From positions 248,001 to 312,000 of the forward strand of contig NZ_JAKFIA010000002.1 in NCBI RefSeq assembly GCF_022569295.1: DNA of 64,000 nt. Reading direction: 5' to 3'. Below the pieces are notes generated by a model. That model was not told the DNA's origin. It saw only the letters and a program-made list of their open reading frames with translations, and searched no databases. Source of the DNA: Pedomonas mirosovicensis (GTDB lineage: Bacteria > Pseudomonadota > Alphaproteobacteria > Sphingomonadales > Sphingomonadaceae). Shown here one piece after another: positions 16,821-26,475 of this stretch (within the stretch, counting starts at the first letter, position 1; every line of letters begins with the position of its first letter). The position numbers and the translations under genes were made by a program.

Positions 16821-19400
16821 TCAGAACCTCACAGCCGCGCCGACGTAGAACGACCGGCCGTAGCGCTCGTTCTGGACCACCCAGTTGCCGATGCCGCCCT
16901 GATATTGGCGCGTCGGCTCGTCCGTCAGGTTCTTGCCTTCCACAAACATGCGGAAGTTCGGGCTGAAGGCGTAGCTGAACTTGGCATCCAGCCGGCGCAG
17001 ATCGTCGTTGTACACATCCGTCAGGCGCTCATCGCCAATGCTGGCAAGAGCCTTGCCGGTGGTGTGGTAGCCAACGGAAGCCTCAACCGGACCATATTCA
17101 TAGAACAACTGCACGCCCCAGAGCAGATCCGACTGCTGCGGGAAGCCGGATTTGCTCCGGCCCGGAATTTTCAGTTCGGAATCAACCAGCGTCAGGTTCG
17201 CGCCGAAACCGAAGCCCGACCACAGGCCCGGCAGGAAGGTGAATTGCTGCTGGTAAGCGAACTCCACGCCCTTGATCTCGCCCTCGTCCGCGTTCTGCGG
17301 CTGGGAGAATTCGAGCCGGTCATAGGTGCGCCCGCCAAAGCTGGCGTTTTCCATGGTGAAGCTCTGGGTGAAGATGGGGTTCTTCACGAACTTCATGAAA
17401 GCGCCGGCCGACAGGATGCCGCCTTCGGCGAAATACCACTCGGCGGTCAGATCCAGGTTATCAGAGACATAGGGCTTGAGCGCCGGATTGCCGCGCGAGA
17501 CGGCGCCGTCAAACGTGCCATCACCATTGTCCACATACCCAACCTCGCCGCCCGGTCGCAGCGAATCATATTGCGGGCGGCCGATGCTGCGCGAATAGGC
17601 GGCACGCACGATCAGGCTTTCAACAGGCGTATAGCGCACGATGAGGCTAGGCAGCCAGTTGGTGTAGTCCGCGTCCCCGGAGGCCGCGACCACATCCGCC
17701 TCGTTCTCCAAGTCAAAACCCTGGATATCGACCTTGGTGTGTTCAACGCGCAGGCCGGCTGTCACCGCTACGTCGCCAAACTCCAGGTTGGTCATGGCGT
17801 AACCCGCATAGACCTCTTCCGTCAGGTCATAGTCAGGCAGAACAGTGTCCGCGAGCGTGCCGCTTTCATCGAGCACGAACTGGGGGCCGCCCAGCTTGCC
17901 CTCGGTGAAATCAATGATCGCATCCTGATCGATGGAAGGCGACAGGTAGTAATCCGACGCGCCGCCGGCATCCACCCACACACTGTCGCCCGCCAGCCCG
18001 TCCAGGGAGAAGCGGTTGCCCGCGCTGCCCCGGCCATAGGAGGTCGTGTTGCCATTGAACGACTTGTCGGTGGTACGGAAATTCGCGCCGAACTTGACGA
18101 AGCTGTTCTCGCTGAACTCCAGGTCCCGCTTCAGGTCGAGCCGCGCCGCCCAGGTGTCTTCCTCACCATGGTCGTCCTGCTCCGTGTACTCGCGGAATTC
18201 CAGATCCGCCGGCGTCAGGTAGCCGTTCTGCGGCGTGACGGTATAGAGCTTGTCGGTAAAATCGAAATCGAGCGGGCCCGGATTACCCCGGAACTGCCAG
18301 CTCTGGTTCGGTTCATCCAGCTCATTGTGAATGCGGGCGATACCGTATTCCGCCGTCCATAAACCGAAGCGGCTTTGCCCGCCCGCCATGCCGGCGAGCA
18401 CCGATTTTTCCTTCTGCTCCAGCCGCAGGTCTGAACGCTGCTGGGTTGCGGTCGAAGTGCCTGTCAGGCCATCAGGATGGATGACGACGCTGCCGTCCGC
18501 CACCAGATCCGCGTCCGCAAAATCAAGCCGCATGCGCTGGCGGTATTCGTCTTCCTTGAACTTGCTGTAGAAGCCGCGCACATAAAACTGGTGATCGTCG
18601 TTCGGCCGCCAATCGAACGAGCCGCTGGCGCCGATACGCTCGCGGTTGAGCCGGTAGTCGGTGTATTTCAGGTTGGTCGGCAGGCCGCCGCGCTCCATCG
18701 CATCCACCGCGAACCAGTCGTCCGGATAGATGCCGTTGCTGGTGAAGGTGCGGTCGGAATAGCTGGCGCCAACCAGAATGCCGAACTGTTCGTCCTCGCC
18801 GAAGCGGCCCCCAACGCTCACGTCGCCCTGCACCGGCTGGCTTTTACTGTTCATCTCCTGGTAACCGACCTGGCCGTTGGCGGAGACGACAAAGGAGTCG
18901 CGAAAATCAAACGCCGTCTGGGTGACAAGATTGATAGTGCCGCCGATCCCCTGGGCCTGCTGGTCCGCCGATTTGACCTTGGACACTTCCACGCGGTTGA
19001 GCAGCTGGCCGGAGACCACGTCGAGCGGCAGGGCGCGGGTGTCGCCATCCGGGTTGCCGATTTCAAAACCGTTCAGCGTGTAGCCGTTGAGTTCGGAAGG
19101 AACGCCGCGCACCGAGGCATAGCGGCCCTCCCCCTGGTCGTATTGCACGCCCACGCCCGGCAGACGCTCGATCACCTCGGCCACGTTGCGATCCGGCAGG
19201 CGGCCGATATCGTTGGCCGAAACCGCATCCATTACCCCAAGCGCTTCCTGTTTCAGCGCAAGCGACCGGATTTGCTGGGCGCGTTGGCCGGTGACAACGA
19301 TGGCGTCGATTTCCGGCGCTGCCTGCGCCTGAACGACGGCGGGGCAGGTTGCAGTCAGGATTGCCAGGCAGCTGACAACGCTACGCGATGAGGAGGACAT
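16821..19400 (-). CDS. TonB-dependent receptor (Caulobacter/TIGR01782-like type)
   Basis: The protein has about 859 residues. The ATG at 19400 is preferred; a GTG one codon upstream is also possible. A signal peptide ends near VVQAQA. The TonB box region is EIDAIVVTGQRAQQIRSLAL. The plug has DIGRLPDRNVAEVIERLPGV and YASVRGVPSELNGYTLNGF, typical of the large Caulobacter/sphingomonad receptor class often tied to carbohydrate or phytate-like ligands. The barrel ends in the aromatic FYVGAAVRF. It is cotranscribed with the propeller gene, and a TonB gene lies about 1.5 kb away. Confidence 0.93.
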   Translation of the reverse strand: MSSSSRSVVSCLAILTATCPAVVQAQAAPEIDAIVVTGQRAQQIRSLALKQEALGVMDAVSANDIGRLPDRNVAEVIERLPGVGVQYDQGEGRYASVRGVPSELNGYTLNGFEIGNPDGDTRALPLDVVSGQLLNRVEVSKVKSADQQAQGIGGTINLVTQTAFDFRDSFVVSANGQVGYQEMNSKSQPVQGDVSVGGRFGEDEQFGILVGASYSDRTFTSNGIYPDDWFAVDAMERGGLPTNLKYTDYRLNRERIGASGSFDWRPNDDHQFYVRGFYSKFKEDEYRQRMRLDFADADLVADGSVVIHPDGLTGTSTATQQRSDLRLEQKEKSVLAGMAGGQSRFGLWTAEYGIARIHNELDEPNQSWQFRGNPGPLDFDFTDKLYTVTPQNGYLTPADLEFREYTEQDDHGEEDTWAARLDLKRDLEFSENSFVKFGANFRTTDKSFNGNTTSYGRGSAGNRFSLDGLAGDSVWVDAGGASDYYLSPSIDQDAIIDFTEGKLGGPQFVLDESGTLADTVLPDYDLTEEVYAGYAMTNLEFGDVAVTAGLRVEHTKVDIQGFDLENEADVVAASGDADYTNWLPSLIVRYTPVESLIVRAAYSRSIGRPQYDSLRPGGEVGYVDNGDGTFDGAVSRGNPALKPYVSDNLDLTAEWYFAEGGILSAGAFMKFVKNPIFTQSFTMENASFGGRTYDRLEFSQPQNADEGEIKGVEFAYQQQFTFLPGLWSGFGFGANLTLVDSELKIPGRSKSGFPQQSDLLWGVQLFYEYGPVEASVGYHTTGKALASIGDERLTDVYNDDLRRLDAKFSYAFSPNFRMFVEGKNLTDEPTRQYQGGIGNWVVQNERYGRSFYVGAAVRF

Positions 19401-19403
19401 CAC

Positions 19404-19738
19404 CAGAAAGAACTCACATAAAAATCAAGGACACAGGCAGCGCTTTAAGCTGGCTAGATGACAGGGCGTTTACAGCCGTTCCAATTTTCGGAAAAAAGAT
19501 GCTGTCAGCAGCGAAGGAGGCCGGCACGCGCCCCGGTTTCGCCCGGAATTCAGTCCTTTGCGCGATTGCATCACCATATGACCTTGGTTTTGCCGCCACG
19601 CCTTTCCATATATCCGAGCGCCAGAACCGCTCGACGCATCTGACACGGCCTGTTCATCGATCAGACGTCTTACCAGAGACACTTTCCCCGGGGGGTTGGC
19701 TCGGGTTCTAATTTCGCGCATTTTCTGGTTTTCCAGCT
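19404..19738. other. Divergent intergenic region, 335 bp
   Basis: This lies between the minus-strand receptor and the plus-strand glycosyltransferase and should hold the promoters of both. Open frames here are short, Arg-rich and lack family features. I could not pick out a convincing promoter or operator. Confidence 0.5.
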
Positions 19739-20929
19739 ATGCACATTGCCTTGTTTATTCATGCTCTTACGATCGGCGGCGCGCAAAGCCGCACGCTGGC
19801 GCTTGCCAACGGCCTGGCGGCCAGGGGCCACCAGGTCGACCTGATCGTTGCCGCACGCGGCGCGGCCGGTGAAACGCGCCTCGACCCGCGTGTCCGCCTC
19901 GTGCCGCTGAGCCCGCGCCCGCCAGAGACCGTAGGTAGCGGCCTGCGCCGGATTGCGGACCTGATGACCAGCATCCCGGCCCTCGCGCGGTATCTGAACA
20001 GCGCCGGCCCGGACATCCTCCTCAGCATGGCGAACCATGTCGCGCCCATTGCCGCGCTGGGCCACGCGTTGATGCGACGACCGAAATCAACCCTGCTTGT
20101 GCTACGGGCAAGCAATCATGTGACGCGCACGCCCTCGGCCCATGGCAATGCCCTGCGGCGCCTGCACCTGCAGCCCTTCTGGACCCAGGCGGATCATATC
20201 ATCGCCGTTTCCGGCTCTGTCGCCGACAGCCTGATCGTCGGCCTCGGCATTGCGCCCAGCCGCATCACGGTTCTGCCCAGCCCCATCCTGCCGGACGATC
20301 TGGCCGCCCGCGCCGCGCAGACGCCGGAGCACGATTGGCTGCGCGCGCCCGACCCGGCGCGCCCCACCCTTCTGGGGATCGGCCGCTTCGTACCGCAGAA
20401 GGGGTTTGACCTGCTGCTTGATGCTTTCGATCAGCTGCGCCGGCGGCGGTCCGCCCGCCTGCTGTTGCTGGGCGAGGGGCCTCAGCGGCCGCTCCTGGAA
20501 GAAAAGGTGCGCCAGTTGGGATTAGAGGATCTGGTCAGCCTTCCGGGAATCACGCGCAACCCGTTCGCCGCGCTCAGCCACGCTGACCTGTTCGTTCTGC
20601 CCTCCCGCTGGGAGGGGCTGCCCGCCACGCTCATCGAGGCGCTGGCCTGCGGCTGCCCTGTGGTTGCCGCCGACTGTCCTGGCGGCGTGCGCGAAGTCTT
20701 GCAGGACGGCCGCATCGGCCGGCTGGCGCCGCCCGGTGACGCCGGACTTCTGGCCGCAGCCATGGACGAGGCCTTGAGTCAGAAGCCCGACCGGACGGTT
20801 CTGCAAAACGCCATTCAGCCCTACCGAAGCGCAGCGGCGATTGCCGCCTATGAAGCCTGGCTGCTGGCTTGCCTGGCCGGACGCGACATGGCCCGTACTC
20901 CGCTAAAGACCGGAACCTACGGCTCCTAA
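19739..20929 (+). CDS. Glycosyltransferase family 4
   Basis: This 396-residue GT-B fold enzyme transfers a sugar from a nucleotide-sugar donor. The N-terminal domain opens with HIALFIHALTIGGAQSRTLA, the GT4 acceptor-side signature with the GGAQ loop. The C-terminal donor domain has LLGIGRFVPQKGFDLLLDAF, LLLGEGPQRPLLEE and the EX7E motif in LPSRWEGLPATLIEALACGC. No signal peptide or membrane helix is visible, so it is cytosolic or peripheral. It stands alone on the plus strand and its 3' end overlaps the convergent tonB-like gene by 4 bases. The product sugar is unknown. Confidence 0.88.
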   Translation: MHIALFIHALTIGGAQSRTLALANGLAARGHQVDLIVAARGAAGETRLDPRVRLVPLSPRPPETVGSGLRRIADLMTSIPALARYLNSAGPDILLSMANHVAPIAALGHALMRRPKSTLLVLRASNHVTRTPSAHGNALRRLHLQPFWTQADHIIAVSGSVADSLIVGLGIAPSRITVLPSPILPDDLAARAAQTPEHDWLRAPDPARPTLLGIGRFVPQKGFDLLLDAFDQLRRRRSARLLLLGEGPQRPLLEEKVRQLGLEDLVSLPGITRNPFAALSHADLFVLPSRWEGLPATLIEALACGCPVVAADCPGGVREVLQDGRIGRLAPPGDAGLLAAAMDEALSQKPDRTVLQNAIQPYRSAAAIAAYEAWLLACLAGRDMARTPLKTGTYGS

Positions 20930-21708
20930 CCCTGCCGGGCAGAGGATTGCCCGCCAAAAATAACGGCCTCGTCGACCAGCACCCGCACTCCGCCTATGAA
21001 GCGAATGGGCACCAGCAGCCACGCTGTCACCGGCTGGCGGCCGCGCTCGGCGGGAAGGAATGCCCAGCGCAGAATGGCCTGGCGGGCGGCCTGGTCCAGC
21101 CGCGCATGGCCGCTGCTCTGATATATGTCGACGGAAAGGCTTTTCCCGGCCGGGCTCACCAGCACGCGCAGGATCACCACCCCCTCCTCCCTCAGCTGGC
21201 GGGCGGCGGCCGGGTAATCCGGCAGGCGGTTTCGCAGGGAGGCCACCGCATAGCGGGGCGGCGATACCAGATCAAAGCCCCGCGCGTTGAGCGAGTGGGC
21301 CGCAACGGCAGGCGTCAGCGCCTCCTCGGCAATGATCTCCTCGGGCGGGCGAGGCTTCGGCGCGCGCTCCGCAGCGCGAGCCTCGGCATCAGGCACCGGC
21401 AGCGCAGGCGCAAGGTCGGGCAGGGGCACGGGCGCCAGCGACATGCCCGCCAAATCCCTGGCAGGCGGAACCTGTAGTGGGGCCTCCAGCCGGATAATGG
21501 GTTCATCCGGGGCCTCCGGCAGGAGGAGGCGATAGCTGAGCAAAGCGGCAAGAATGGCCAGGTGCAGGCCAATGACGCTACCGAGGATGGCCGCCTGCGT
21601 CCTGAGATCGCGCGGGGCAGCCCACGCTCCGCCCCTGCCGGCGTTACGGCCGGCGATCAGGCGGCGCCAGGGCGCGCGGAACCAGGACCAGAATTCGAAA
21701 CGGGGCAT
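20926..21708 (-). CDS. tonB: TonB family energy transducer
   Basis: The protein has 260 residues with an unusually long, basic cytoplasmic N-terminus of about 38 residues (FWSWFRAPWRRLIAGRNAGR). One membrane helix follows (AAILGSVIGLHLAILAALLS), then a Pro/Ala/Glu-rich periplasmic linker (about 65-130) and a C-terminal TonB domain (LPDYPAAARQLREEGVVILR, GHARLDQAARQAILRWAFLP). It passes the proton-motive energy of ExbB/ExbD to receptors such as the two in this window; no exbB or exbD is seen here. It is convergent with the glycosyltransferase gene. Confidence 0.88.
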   Translation of the reverse strand: MPRFEFWSWFRAPWRRLIAGRNAGRGGAWAAPRDLRTQAAILGSVIGLHLAILAALLSYRLLLPEAPDEPIIRLEAPLQVPPARDLAGMSLAPVPLPDLAPALPVPDAEARAAERAPKPRPPEEIIAEEALTPAVAAHSLNARGFDLVSPPRYAVASLRNRLPDYPAAARQLREEGVVILRVLVSPAGKSLSVDIYQSSGHARLDQAARQAILRWAFLPAERGRQPVTAWLLVPIRFIGGVRVLVDEAVIFGGQSSARQG

Positions 21709-21810
21709 AGGGGAACGTCAGGCAACAGCAGCAGCCGATTGGTAGCCTGAGCCCCCAAAGCGCGCAAACGGTTTCCCGCCCGGTCAGGTCGTCCTGGTGT
21801 CGTGCCCCGT

Positions 21811-23793
21811 TCACTCCAGCGGGCGGAGCACAAGTTGCGACACGCCGTGCATCAACGCCTGCACCCCCAGCAGTTGCTGCTCCGTATTGACGTGGATGGC
21901 GCTGGGCGCGCCCATGTTCTCGATGATGAACCCGTTCGGATACTGGATGCGGGGTACATAGATTTCCGTCGGCCCCCGCACGCTGGGATTGCCCATCAGC
22001 ACGCAGCGGAACATACGCGAGGTACGGCTGAAACGCATCATCAGCAACCGCCCCTGTGTTCGCCGCACATAGGGGCGGCAGAACCCCTCGATCGCCCGCC
22101 CACCGGCATCGGGGTCATTGCGCCCATCCATCTGATCGCGGGACCAGATGGAAAGGTCCTCCTGGTTCCAGCCGTCGCCAATGCGCGGATCGTTGCTGTT
22201 GGTCACCGTGTAGTTCCACTGCGCGCAGCTGAGCAGCAGTTCATCCATTGCGTCATACATCAAATCGAGCGCCTCGATCTGCTTGCGCCACACATGCGGC
22301 CCGCGCTCGCCCCGTGCCCAGGCCTCGTAGGATTCGCCTTCGTCGAAATTATAGGGAATGCCGAATTCGCCAACCAGCACCGGCGCGCCTTGCGGCATGG
22401 CGGCGGCGGCTTCCTTGAGCAGGCGCAGCTGGCGCACATAGATGCGTCCGAGCTGCCAGTGGTTGCGCGCCTGTTCGCCGGTCAGCAGGTCCGTATGGTC
22501 CTCCGGGTTGAACGTGGCGGTGGCCAGCGCGGTGATATCATACCAATGACCGGCGACCACCGTTGCCGGCGGTAGTTCATCCGGGTAGCCGCGGCCTTCA
22601 TGAAATCCGCGCGGGTCGATTTCCGCAAAGAGCGCCCAATCCGGATTCCACGCATGGATGGCGCCTGCCATCTTGCGGAAAAAAGGGGCCGAAGCAGTCA
22701 TCGGCAATGCTTATCATGCGATCGCCGATAATCCGGAAGGCATCCTCGCGCAGCGCGCGCGGCTCAGTGCCCCGTAATTCGTAAATTCCGGCCCGCTCGA
22801 ACGGGCAGCATGCCTCCGGCTTCCAGATGGAGACGCCGTTGGGATTGATGCGTTGCTCATCCACCGGCACCGCCCGGCCCAGCTCCGCATGATGGATCAG
22901 GTGGGGCACGTGGACCGGAATCCCCCGCGCTGCGACGAGGCTGTCGAGGGGGAGACAGGGCCGGACCCGGCATGGGGGGCGAGAGCTGGTCGCCCGAGGG
23001 CGCCAGGTGGCGATAGGTCAGCCGCGTGCCGACCCAGCCGATGCCCGGCTCGTTCATGGTATCAAAGCCAAGAACATTGGGCAGGTGCGCCACCCGCTGC
23101 GCGATCTGCGTCATGGCCGCGATGTAGTGGCCCTGCAGAAACCGCTGCACGTTCGTGCCGCCGATTCTCCACTCAGGCGTTGCCAGCTCGCCGACCCAGA
23201 ACAGGGTCCAGATGATACCATTGGCGGGCAGCCAGTAGTTGCGCGTCCATGCCATGGGCGGATAGTCCGCCTGACGCGGATTGGGATTTGAGTAATCATA
23301 AGCGTGCTGCATGACGAGCGCCGCGCCCGCGTCATGGAACTTGGTGAAGTCGAGCCCCAGCGCATCGAACACCCAGCCGGGGGCGCCATCGCCGCCCGAC
23401 ATGCGCGCCCACGCATCCTGGTGCAGGTCGACGATGACATAGAACCCCTTCTCGCCGGCCCGCTCGCACACTTCGGTGAAATAGTCGAGGTACGCCTCGT
23501 CATACTGGCCGGAGCCGGCGTGCTCGATAGCCTCCCATGTCGTCAGCAGCCGCAGGCAATTGAAACCCCAATGCCGCAGCCGATCGAGATGCTCGTCCGC
23601 CTCCTCGAGCGGAAACGGCCGGCCGATGAACGAGACGGCGTGATGGTTCGAGAAGTCCGTGGGGATGTGGGTCCCCCCCGTTGGGATAGGGGACCTTGCT
23701 GTCGCCGCCAAGGTTCACCCCGCGCAGGATGACCTGCCGGCCTTCGGCATCCAGGAACATCGACCCCGCCACCCGCACGCGCGACAGCACCAT
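21811..23793 (-). pseudogene. GH5-like (endoglycoceramidase/cellulase family) glycosidase, three frameshifts
   Basis: Start ATG at 23793 has a good ribosome site (GAGGTGAGG). The reading frame breaks three times, each fixed by removing one base from a homopolymer: C7 at 23673-23679, G5 at 22948-22952 and A6 at 22679-22684 (plus-strand bases). Joined, the protein is about 659 residues and continuous with the GH5 family: RVAGSMFLDAEGRQVILRGV at the N-terminus, WGFNCLRLLTTWEAIEH, YVIVDLHQDAWARMSGGDG, the acid/base motif GFDTMNEPG and the nucleophile region VLVGEFGIPYNFDEGES. No signal peptide is evident. All conserved parts remain, so sequencing error is more likely than decay. The substrate (glycolipid or glucan) is not established. 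Confidence 0.75.
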
Positions 23794-24080
23794 ATCCCTC
23801 ACCTCTTTCCCTAAGCGATGCGCCGGGCCAGCAGCTTCCGTTTCGGGCCGGAAACAGGTTCTACTGGCATCTATGTTTTCAACGTGGTAAGGGCCTCCCC
23901 GATCCGGCGGCGGCATCAAAAACCCAGCAGCGCCAATGCCCTGCCTGCGGGGCGGGCGCGCAAGCGGGCAAACGGCTCGCCCTGGAGCATGGTTCATAAC
24001 AGTGGCGTAGGCAGAGTAACCCTGCCTGTCGGGAGCGGCAGCGCAGAGTGGCATGACCCAATGATTAGGAGTAACGACCC

Positions 24081-24485
24081 ATGAAACGGCTTCTTGCCGC
24101 GCTGTTCCTCAGCCTGCTATTCGCCTCGCCACAGGCCCAGGCGGCCTTCGGCCGCGACCAGCCCATCTACAATGTCATCGATGCTCCGATTGCCACTGCA
24201 AGCGGCAAGCAGCCTTCGTCAGATCAGGTGCGGGCCGCCATCATCCAGGCCGCCTCCGCCCGCGGCTGGGTCACGCGCGACGAAGGCACCGGCCATCTGG
24301 TCGCCACGTTGCACGTCCGCAAGCACACGGCAGTCATCGACATCAAGTATACCGGCTCCAGCTTCAGCATCACCTATAAGGACAGCCAGGTGCTGCGCTA
24401 CACCGGCACGACCATCCACCGGAACTACAACAAGTGGGTCAAGTTGCTGGAGCAGGACATCCAGCAAAAGCTGACAGCACTCTAG
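24081..24485 (+). CDS. Small secreted protein of unknown function beside the APE cluster
   Basis: This 134-residue protein has a clear signal peptide (MKRLLAALFLSLLFASPQAQ, cleavage near QAQA|AFG). The mature part of about 112 residues alternates an alpha helix (SDQVRAAIIQAASARGW) with beta strands (GHLVATLHVRKHTAVIDIKY, GSSFSITYKDSQVLRY) and ends in a helix (NKWVKLLEQDIQQKLTAL). This looks like a small periplasmic alpha/beta fold. There is no lipobox. It is convergent with the phosphopantetheinyl transferase gene, with only 3 bases between them. I do not recognise a named family. Confidence 0.75.
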   Translation: MKRLLAALFLSLLFASPQAQAAFGRDQPIYNVIDAPIATASGKQPSSDQVRAAIIQAASARGWVTRDEGTGHLVATLHVRKHTAVIDIKYTGSSFSITYKDSQVLRYTGTTIHRNYNKWVKLLEQDIQQKLTAL

Positions 24486-24488
24486 GCG

Positions 24489-25235
24489 CTACGCCTGCCA
24501 GACAAGCTCCGGCATCCAGTGATCGCGCGGCGTTCCCTCCAACGGGTCGACCACGGGAACAGGATACCGGAGCCAGTCCGTCTCGCAGCCGCCAACGGCA
24601 AGGGCAAGGCAGTGGCTGGCGCCAAGCAAACCGGCGGCCGCCTGCCAGCCTTCCGCATTTGCCGCGCGCCTCTTCAAGCCATCCAGCGCCATGCGCGACC
24701 CGCCAGGGTCGAGGCTCACCCCCTTCATTCCATCCCACACCGCGCCGCCCACGGCCTTGACCAGGCTTTCCCGCACTATCCAGAGCCGCAGGGCCGCCGC
24801 TTGCGCCTGTTCTTCCGGCAGCCCGGCCAGGCTGTGCTGTTCCGGCTCTGAAAAGAACGTCCTGGCGATCCGCAGCGCCTGCGCGGCCCGGCGCCTTTCC
24901 TCCACATCAACGCCGATGGCGGCAGCGCGCGCCACCGCCACCACCAGCCTGTTGCCCGCATGGGAAAGGTTGAAGACAAGGCCGCGCTCACGGATGGCCT
25001 CGCATTCCGGCCGGCCGTTCGGAGCGAGGGTGAAGACCAGCTCCTGCGGCGACAAGCCCGAAAGCTTCCCAAGGGCGCGACGCATCAGCCACCGGCCGAA
25101 CAGAAACCGCCGCGCCGCATCGCCCTTGCGCTGCCGCATCAGCGCCCGATCGCCTTCCTCCAGCCAGTCGCACGCCTGCGCTTCCATGCCGGCCAGGCGC
25201 GGGTCGTCCAGTCCAAGCAGCCAGAGCTGCAACAC
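24489..25235 (-). CDS. 4'-phosphopantetheinyl transferase, Sfp type
   Basis: This 248-residue enzyme should convert the two apo-ACPs of this cluster to the holo form using coenzyme A. Sfp-type motifs are present: an N-terminal RFLFGRWLMRRALGKLSGL region, NGRPECE, LVFNLSHAGNRLVVAVA (His), the Mg-binding IGVDVEERRR, and FFSEPEQHSLAGL followed by LWIVRESLVKAVGGAV (the W..(R/K)E(S/A)..K signature). It is the last gene of the operon, 10 bases after the apeR-like ketosynthase gene. Confidence 0.88.
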   Translation of the reverse strand: MLQLWLLGLDDPRLAGMEAQACDWLEEGDRALMRQRKGDAARRFLFGRWLMRRALGKLSGLSPQELVFTLAPNGRPECEAIRERGLVFNLSHAGNRLVVAVARAAAIGVDVEERRRAAQALRIARTFFSEPEQHSLAGLPEEQAQAAALRLWIVRESLVKAVGGAVWDGMKGVSLDPGGSRMALDGLKRRAANAEGWQAAAGLLGASHCLALAVGGCETDWLRYPVPVVDPLEGTPRDHWMPELVWQA

Positions 25236-25245
25236 GTCCGCCGCC

Positions 25246-26475
25246 TCAGACGAAGCGCTTCAGGATCAGCGAGGTGTTAACGCCGCCGAAGGCGAAGTTG
25301 TTGGTCATGACGGTATCCGTCTCAATCTCGCGCCCCGCGCCCACGATATAATCCAGCTCCGCGCAGCGCGGGTCAATGGATTGGAGGTTGAGGGTCGGCG
25401 CGAACCAGCCGCCGTTCATCATGCCAATGGTCATCATCGCCTCGAGACTACCGCAGGCGCCGAGCGTGTGGCCAAGATAGCTCTTGAGCGAACTGATCGG
25501 CACGGCACGGCCGAAAATCTGGCGCGTGGCCTGGCTCTCCGCCACATCGCCCAGATCCGTCGCCGTGCCGTGGGCGTTGACGTATCCGATGGTATCGGGT
25601 GAGACGCCAGCATCCTGCACCGCCATGTCCATGCAGATGGCCATGGTCTCCTGCGTCGGCTGGGTCACGTGGCGGCCATCCGAGTTGGTGGCAAAGCCGA
25701 TAATCTCGGCGTGGATATGCGCGCCGCGCGCCAGCGCGTGCTCCAGATCCTCCAGCACCAGCGTCGCTGCGCCTTCGCCGATCACCAGGCCGTCCCGGCT
25801 GGCCTCGAAGGGACAGGGCGTCAGGTGAGGCTGCTCGTTCATCGAACTGGTGGCGTAGAGCGTCTCGAACACCGCCGCCTGGCTGGGGCTGATCTCCTCC
25901 GCGCCGCCCGCCACCATGATGACCTGCTGGCCGTGCTTGATCGCCTCGTAGGCGTAGCCGATGGCAAGGCTGCCCGAAGTGCAGGCACTGGAGGTAGGGA
26001 TGATGCGCCCGCGGATGCCGAAGAAGATGCCGATGTTAACGGCGGTAGTGTGCGGCATCATCCGCACATAGGTGTTCGCGCGAATGCTATCGGTCTTGCG
26101 GTCGACCAGCATGGTGCCGAATTCCTGAATGGACGCGGGCGAGCCGGAGGACGAGCCGTAGGCAATGCCCACCTTCCCGCTGGTGAGGATGGGATTATCA
26201 ATCAGCCCGGCATCGGCCAGCGCCATTTCGCTGGAAAAGGTCGACATCATGCCGATACGGCCCATGCTGCGGACCCGCTGGCGGGTGTAATGGGCAGGCA
26301 GGTCAAGCTCAGGCACGATAGCCGCGATGCGGCAATTGAGGCCTTCGTAAATTTCCCATTCCGGCATGTAGCGCACACCGTTCTTGAGCGCGCGCAGCCC
26401 CGCTTCCATGGCCTGCCAGCCGTTGCCGATGGGGGAGACGCCCCCCATTCCGGTCACCACCACCCGTCGCATCAC
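25246..26475 (-). CDS. apeR: APE 3-ketoacyl-ACP synthase (ApeR-like, FabF type)
   Basis: This 409-residue thiolase-fold condensing enzyme has the catalytic triad Cys165 (PTSSACTSGSLA), His302 (VNAHGTATDLGD) and His336 (KSYLGHTLGA). In APE systems ApeR is the ketosynthase that works alongside the ApeO-ApeC pair and may make early chain intermediates. The start overlaps the ketoreductase stop by 4 bases. The R/O assignment follows gene order (KR next to this KS) and could be swapped; the KS function itself is firm. Confidence 0.88.
   Translation of the reverse strand: MMRRVVVTGMGGVSPIGNGWQAMEAGLRALKNGVRYMPEWEIYEGLNCRIAAIVPELDLPAHYTRQRVRSMGRIGMMSTFSSEMALADAGLIDNPILTSGKVGIAYGSSSGSPASIQEFGTMLVDRKTDSIRANTYVRMMPHTTAVNIGIFFGIRGRIIPTSSACTSGSLAIGYAYEAIKHGQQVIMVAGGAEEISPSQAAVFETLYATSSMNEQPHLTPCPFEASRDGLVIGEGAATLVLEDLEHALARGAHIHAEIIGFATNSDGRHVTQPTQETMAICMDMAVQDAGVSPDTIGYVNAHGTATDLGDVAESQATRQIFGRAVPISSLKSYLGHTLGACGSLEAMMTIGMMNGGWFAPTLNLQSIDPRCAELDYIVGAGREIETDTVMTNNFAFGGVNTSLILKRFV

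Noticed and set aside
16905-18362. A 485-codon plus-strand open frame opposite the second receptor
   Set aside because: Antisense shadow of a clear TonB-dependent receptor; no recognisable domain.
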